DNA of 23,278 bases, from NCBI GenBank assembly GCA_008931825.1, contig QXVZ01028663.1, positions 846-24,123 of the forward strand, read 5' to 3'. This DNA comes from Phallusia fumigata. Its lineage: Eukaryota; Chordata; Ascidiacea; Phlebobranchia; Ascidiidae. Shown piece by piece: positions 19,818 through 23,278 of the stretch. Both the position numbers and the translations under genes were made by a program. Position 1 is the first letter of the stretch; every line of letters begins with the position of its first letter. The notes below the pieces were generated by a model, which searched no databases, was not told the origin of the DNA, and saw nothing but the letters and a program-made list of their open reading frames with translations.

Positions 19818-20895
19818 ATTTTTTTTGTTTTCTTTGTGTTTTTAAACTCGAAATCTGGTTAAAGAAATATTTGTGGATCTATGTACATAGAACATCACGT
19901 GATGTTTGACAAAGGGCTGCTTCAGATGTGATGATCATTAACTTACTGCAAAACGATGCCAGAAGAGCAATGCCGCCTAATTTAACGTAATTTAGACTTA
20001 CAATAACTTGACGCACAGCGTCACGTGCTTAAGGCAGCGACTTTGATTAACTGCTGAAGCACCTCTTTTCGACAAACGATTTTTGTCGCCTTTTGATTTA
20101 AGAGTTTGGGTTTCAAGTTAACACGCTTGTTGTTAGTCAAACAAGTATCGAGGAAGTTAAACGTTATGGTTAAGTTTTTTACAAACGCTACGTATATCTG
20201 AGGCTACTGTTTCCATACGTTTAATGATTTGTTGGTGAAATGTTGATGTTTTTCAGTATCCACGATGGAATTTTAAACTGAGTGGCCGTTAAGTGTTGTG
20301 ATAACGCTCTGTTCATTTATTACTACATCAGCGGTAAAATATTTCGTGCAGGATTTTCAGGCTGCAACGAAGTTGTTTTTTTAAAACACATTAAAAAAGA
20401 GCGTAAGCCTTACCTTGTATCCAAAGTCCCAAACGCATTTTTGACAATAAAACGTATTTGGGAAAAAATACTTGTCACGCTGCGGTCTGCATCCATGGAC
20501 TTTCAAGCGCCCAATTTACTCATTGGTAAATCATGTTGAGATTATGTGAGTTTATTTTTGCATGTTTGTCCCAATGTGTAAGTTATTCTTAGACGCAATC
20601 TTTGGGGACTTATTGAGAGCATTGAAAATGATAAGATCGGGTCCTTATTGACACCAAATGTGCGTAAAATATTTTTCTCGTTACCTGTTGTAGGGTTTAC
20701 CACGTAAACCTGTAGATTTTGAAGGTACCGGTTCAAACCTGTTTCAAGCGTTAAACAACTAGAAGTGCACCCTCTTTCGGTCAGGCGAAAAAATTCTCCG
20801 TTCACTAAAGGCGCTGCAAACAACTACAAGCGTAAAGCCAGGCCAGGACATGCAGCACAGTTCAAAACAACGCGTGTTTGTATCGTCATAACTAG

Positions 20896-20966
20896 CTTAA
20901 AATGGGTCATGAGCTTGTTTCAAACTGTTATCCATGCCGCGTGAGAAAAAAGTTTGAGAAACACTG
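20896..20966 (-). mobile_element. hAT-like terminal fragment, minus orientation
   Basis: On the minus strand the sequence starting at 20966 reads CAGTGTTTCTCAAACTTTTT, a hAT-type terminal repeat. The plus-strand portion GGGTCATGAG upstream fits the usual subterminal region. The other end was not identified. Confidence 0.35.
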
Positions 20967-21059
20967 ATCTTGCAAATTTGTGTCATTTTGTTAATAAGAC
21001 TATTCGCAACAAACAATGCTAACTTAAACGCAAAACGACAAAACAACATTCCTATCAGC

Positions 21060-21426
21060 TGGTAGTGTTATGTTCAATCTGTCGCGTATTTTATTGATTA
21101 ATGAATCACAAAATGGCGACATCACAGCTCAAACATGTCAACTTGACATCACAAGGACCATGTGGATCAAAATTTTTTCAACCGGATCTTTTACAGGAGT
21201 CCTAAGTGCCAGGTTGTAAAACTTTGCAAATAAAAGTTTCTACGTGCGCGCTTTTTAAATTAACCACAGGTTTTTATCAAAGCCCCCATAAACTCAATGA
21301 GCTAAATTTAGACGCGTATGCGATTTTATGGCGGCAAAGTGTCTAATAAACATGAAAGGTCCGACAAACAGCAAATATTATCTTAACATTCGCTTCCGTT
21401 GCTTCTTTTGTTGTTTTAATGCTTAA
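21060..21426 (+). repeat. Interspersed repeat, copy 2 (about 360 bases)
   Basis: Second copy of the repeat at 18746-19110. The flanks of the two copies do not match each other, so these are separate insertions or ancient duplicates rather than one large tandem duplication. No terminal inverted repeats or poly(A) tail were recognised, so the class is unknown. Confidence 0.83.
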
Positions 21427-21972
21427 CATACTTTCGTCGAAAACACCTTTTACCGCTTTGATTTATTGTGCAATGCGTTAAAATTTAAAACGAACTAAAG
21501 CTCAATGTAAACCGAATGAAAACACCAAAATAATTTTAAGCTTTTTACTTTGCCGGGACGCGAAGGTTATAAATTGAACAAACGTATTTAAATAGGTTGT
21601 ACTTGAAGTTTGGTCGTCAGTTTGTTGAAATTTCTCCCAGCTAAATACTGAAAGCCGAGAGTGAATACCCGGCGTTTGCTTAAACTGCGAATTAGCAGTC
21701 ATAAGTTTAGTCGCAATGGATTTTAAAATCCCTGTAGATTAAGGCCTTCTAGGGGTTCACATACAATTTTACAGGTTAATCAAGTGGCGGCAAATTACTG
21801 GAGGGATGTAAAATTATAACGTGTAAATTATAGCGTTTTGTCGTTTCGCTCCTCACATTTTGCGGCGTAAAACAACTACAAATCTTTTGTGTTTGACCTC
21901 GTTAGTGCTTTAAATGCATCACTTCGATTAGCAGTTAATGGTGTTTGACTGACTATCTTGAATGATGGCAAA

Positions 21973-22075
21973 ATGTTTGAGTTTTTGATATGTTTTGCTT
22001 GCTGGATTGGAAAAGCACTGACCCAGACGAATATGACTGTTACAACGTCACCTTTCAGCTATAGCCAAACGAACG
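21973..22075 (+). CDS. Candidate first exon of a downstream secreted protein
   Basis: ATG at 21973 opens 34 codons: MFEFLICFACWIGKALTQ, then a polar Thr/Ser segment with an N-glycosylation site (NMT), ending QTN plus one base at donor GTACGT. The start resembles a short signal peptide, and the phase 1 end fits the phase 1 modules of the neighbouring gene. Against it: two upstream ATGs (21962 and 21965 region) precede it in other frames, the n-region has Glu rather than a basic residue, and no second exon was found before the window ends. Confidence 0.3.
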
Positions 22076-23278
22076 GTACGTTGGCCTGAAATAATGATTT
22101 GTAAACAAACATAAGTTACTTAGCAACGTCAAAGTAACGTACACACAGTGGTGGTGAGATTGATAGACTTACGGTAAACTTTAAGAAAACTACTTTTGGT
22201 TGTAAATTAAGAATACACCGCAATTGTTATTTTGGTACCTACGAATTCAAGTACCTTAACTATAGCACCTTTGGTGTCAATCTTTAAATTTTTTGTTGAG
22301 TTTACAGTCGAAAATTAAATTTTCTGAATAGCTTAAGACTGTGTGAATTATACGGAAGGCGTGTAGGCTCCAGTATAACCTCAGTTTAAAATTATCTTTG
22401 CGAACGCGTTTTTGAGGTACCTTCTGTGGCGACAAATTAACTGTTGAAAACGGACACAAAATATATTATTTGCATATCTTAGTAAACATTATCCGCACAT
22501 ACATGTTTTCTTTGGATTGTTGCTTTGCAGGGATAGATAAATAAATATCTATCTAAATTAATATATTTGTACTCAATAGTCCCAAAAGAGAACTGTCATT
22601 TCCAGTGGTTTGACGTGATAAAATAAACCTATTTGCCAAGGGGTTGATATTTTGACCTCTGGAGGTGATATAGAAGGGTGAGACAGAAGAGTTTTGTAAT
22701 TTTGACACTGAAAACCATAACATAGAAATTTGATTCTAAATTTGCTTTGGGACTAAATGACAACTTTTAACTCTAAAGCCCAACTAATGTTTAAGAACTG
22801 TATTAGATATGTATGTAAGTAAGACACCTCAAAGTTACGCGTCCGCAGATTTTTACACAGTTTTTTCCCAATCGTTATGCAAAATAAATAAATAGAATCT
22901 GACTACATGTTGATTAAGTTGGTCATTACATTTTGTGCTGCATTTTGTATGTTAAGGAAATATACGGTATATTTCAGGGTTTTTTTAACGCTTTTACGAC
23001 CTTGGCATTTTTCGTTGAAATGCACCTATGAATGATAGATAGGTTTGCTCGCTGTAATGGCTGGGGATTTAATTTTTGTACAATGAAAACTGCACAAGAT
23101 TCGATATTTGCAAATAAATGTATTTACAAGCCAGGAAAATATTTCAACACAGCAGGTGTATTGTCCAAAACTAACAGTAATTAAAATATGTGCACTGGTA
23201 TTAAATCCAGCTAGCAGTACATACGTATAGCATTGTGTGGAACACTGGAAAAGATCACAAAAGAAGATTGACGAGGAT
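22076..23278. other. No gene seen; possibly first intron of the candidate downstream gene
   Basis: AT-rich sequence with several short A/T runs. The acceptor-like sites at about 22531 (TTTGCAG) and 22978 (TTTCAG) run into stops within a few codons in the required phase. No repeat, RNA gene or element ends were recognised. Confidence 0.5.

Larger units (their letters stand above)
18430..21972. other. Intergenic region, repeats only
   Basis: Downstream of the polyserase-like gene there is about 3.5 kb in which I found no convincing coding exon on either strand. The identifiable contents are the two 360-base repeats, the 19270/19601 repeat pair and the hAT-like end at 20966. Short ORFs at 20282-20539 (plus) and 20542-20823 (minus) lack ATG starts and recognisable motifs. 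Confidence 0.6.

Noticed and set aside
20282-20539. Plus-strand ORF of 85 codons
   Set aside because: It starts with GTG in an eukaryotic context and has no motif; it is within the length expected by chance in AT-rich intergenic DNA.
20720-20750. GGTTCAAACC resembling a tRNA B box
   Set aside because: No A box at the right distance and no cloverleaf could be drawn.
20542-20823. Minus-strand ORF of 93 codons
   Set aside because: It starts with TTG and has no recognisable domain or supporting exon structure. An acceptor-like TTTGCAG at its start is not enough to call an exon.

Overview
The window looks like an AT-rich invertebrate chordate genome, most probably a tunicate such as Ciona. The species call is an inference from compact introns (mostly 60 to 500 bases, GT-AG), an animal-type domain mix (CUB, LDL-receptor class A, trypsin-like S1) and SNP-like divergence between copies. 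Nothing bacterial or viral was seen. All recognisable coding sequence is on the plus strand.

Positions 1838-18204 form one continuous reading frame over 38 exons whose phases all agree (1492 complete codons plus stop). It encodes a polyserase-like protein: CUB1-LDLa1-protease 1, CUB2-LDLa2-protease 2, Thr/Ser linker-CUB3-linker-CUB4-LDLa3-protease 3, a Ser/Thr-rich stalk, and a short hydrophobic C-terminus that looks like a GPI-anchor signal. Proteases 1 and 3 keep His57, Asp102 and Ser195. Protease 2 has His57 replaced by Ser and Ser195 by Gln, yet keeps its nine structural cysteines and its activation site, so it is a folded pseudoprotease between two active ones. Protease 3 has Asp189 (trypsin-like); protease 1 has Gly189 and Ala226, so a different specificity.

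Positions 1-1268 hold the last two exons of another protease unit, almost identical to the end of protease 3 (16116-17293), followed by a Thr/Ser exon built from a 27-base coding repeat. This is either an earlier unit of the same giant gene (slightly preferred, because no signal-peptide exon lies between 1268 and 1838 and the phases fit) or the 3' end of a tandem paralogue.

In the extracellular setting that CUB, LDLa and S1 domains imply, the CUB and LDLa modules would supply calcium-dependent protein binding. The proteases would be activated by cleavage at Pro-Arg|Ile-Val-Gly-Gly and stay tethered by the pro-region cysteine. The stalk and tail would hold the chain at the cell surface.

From about 18430 to 21970 there is repeat-bearing intergenic DNA: two interspersed copies of a roughly 360-base repeat, a tandem pair of about 220 bases, and a hAT-like end. 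At 21973-22075 there is a possible signal-peptide first exon of another secreted protein, whose later exons would lie outside the window. An 81-base perfect duplication around the single N at 15715 is an assembly join artefact.
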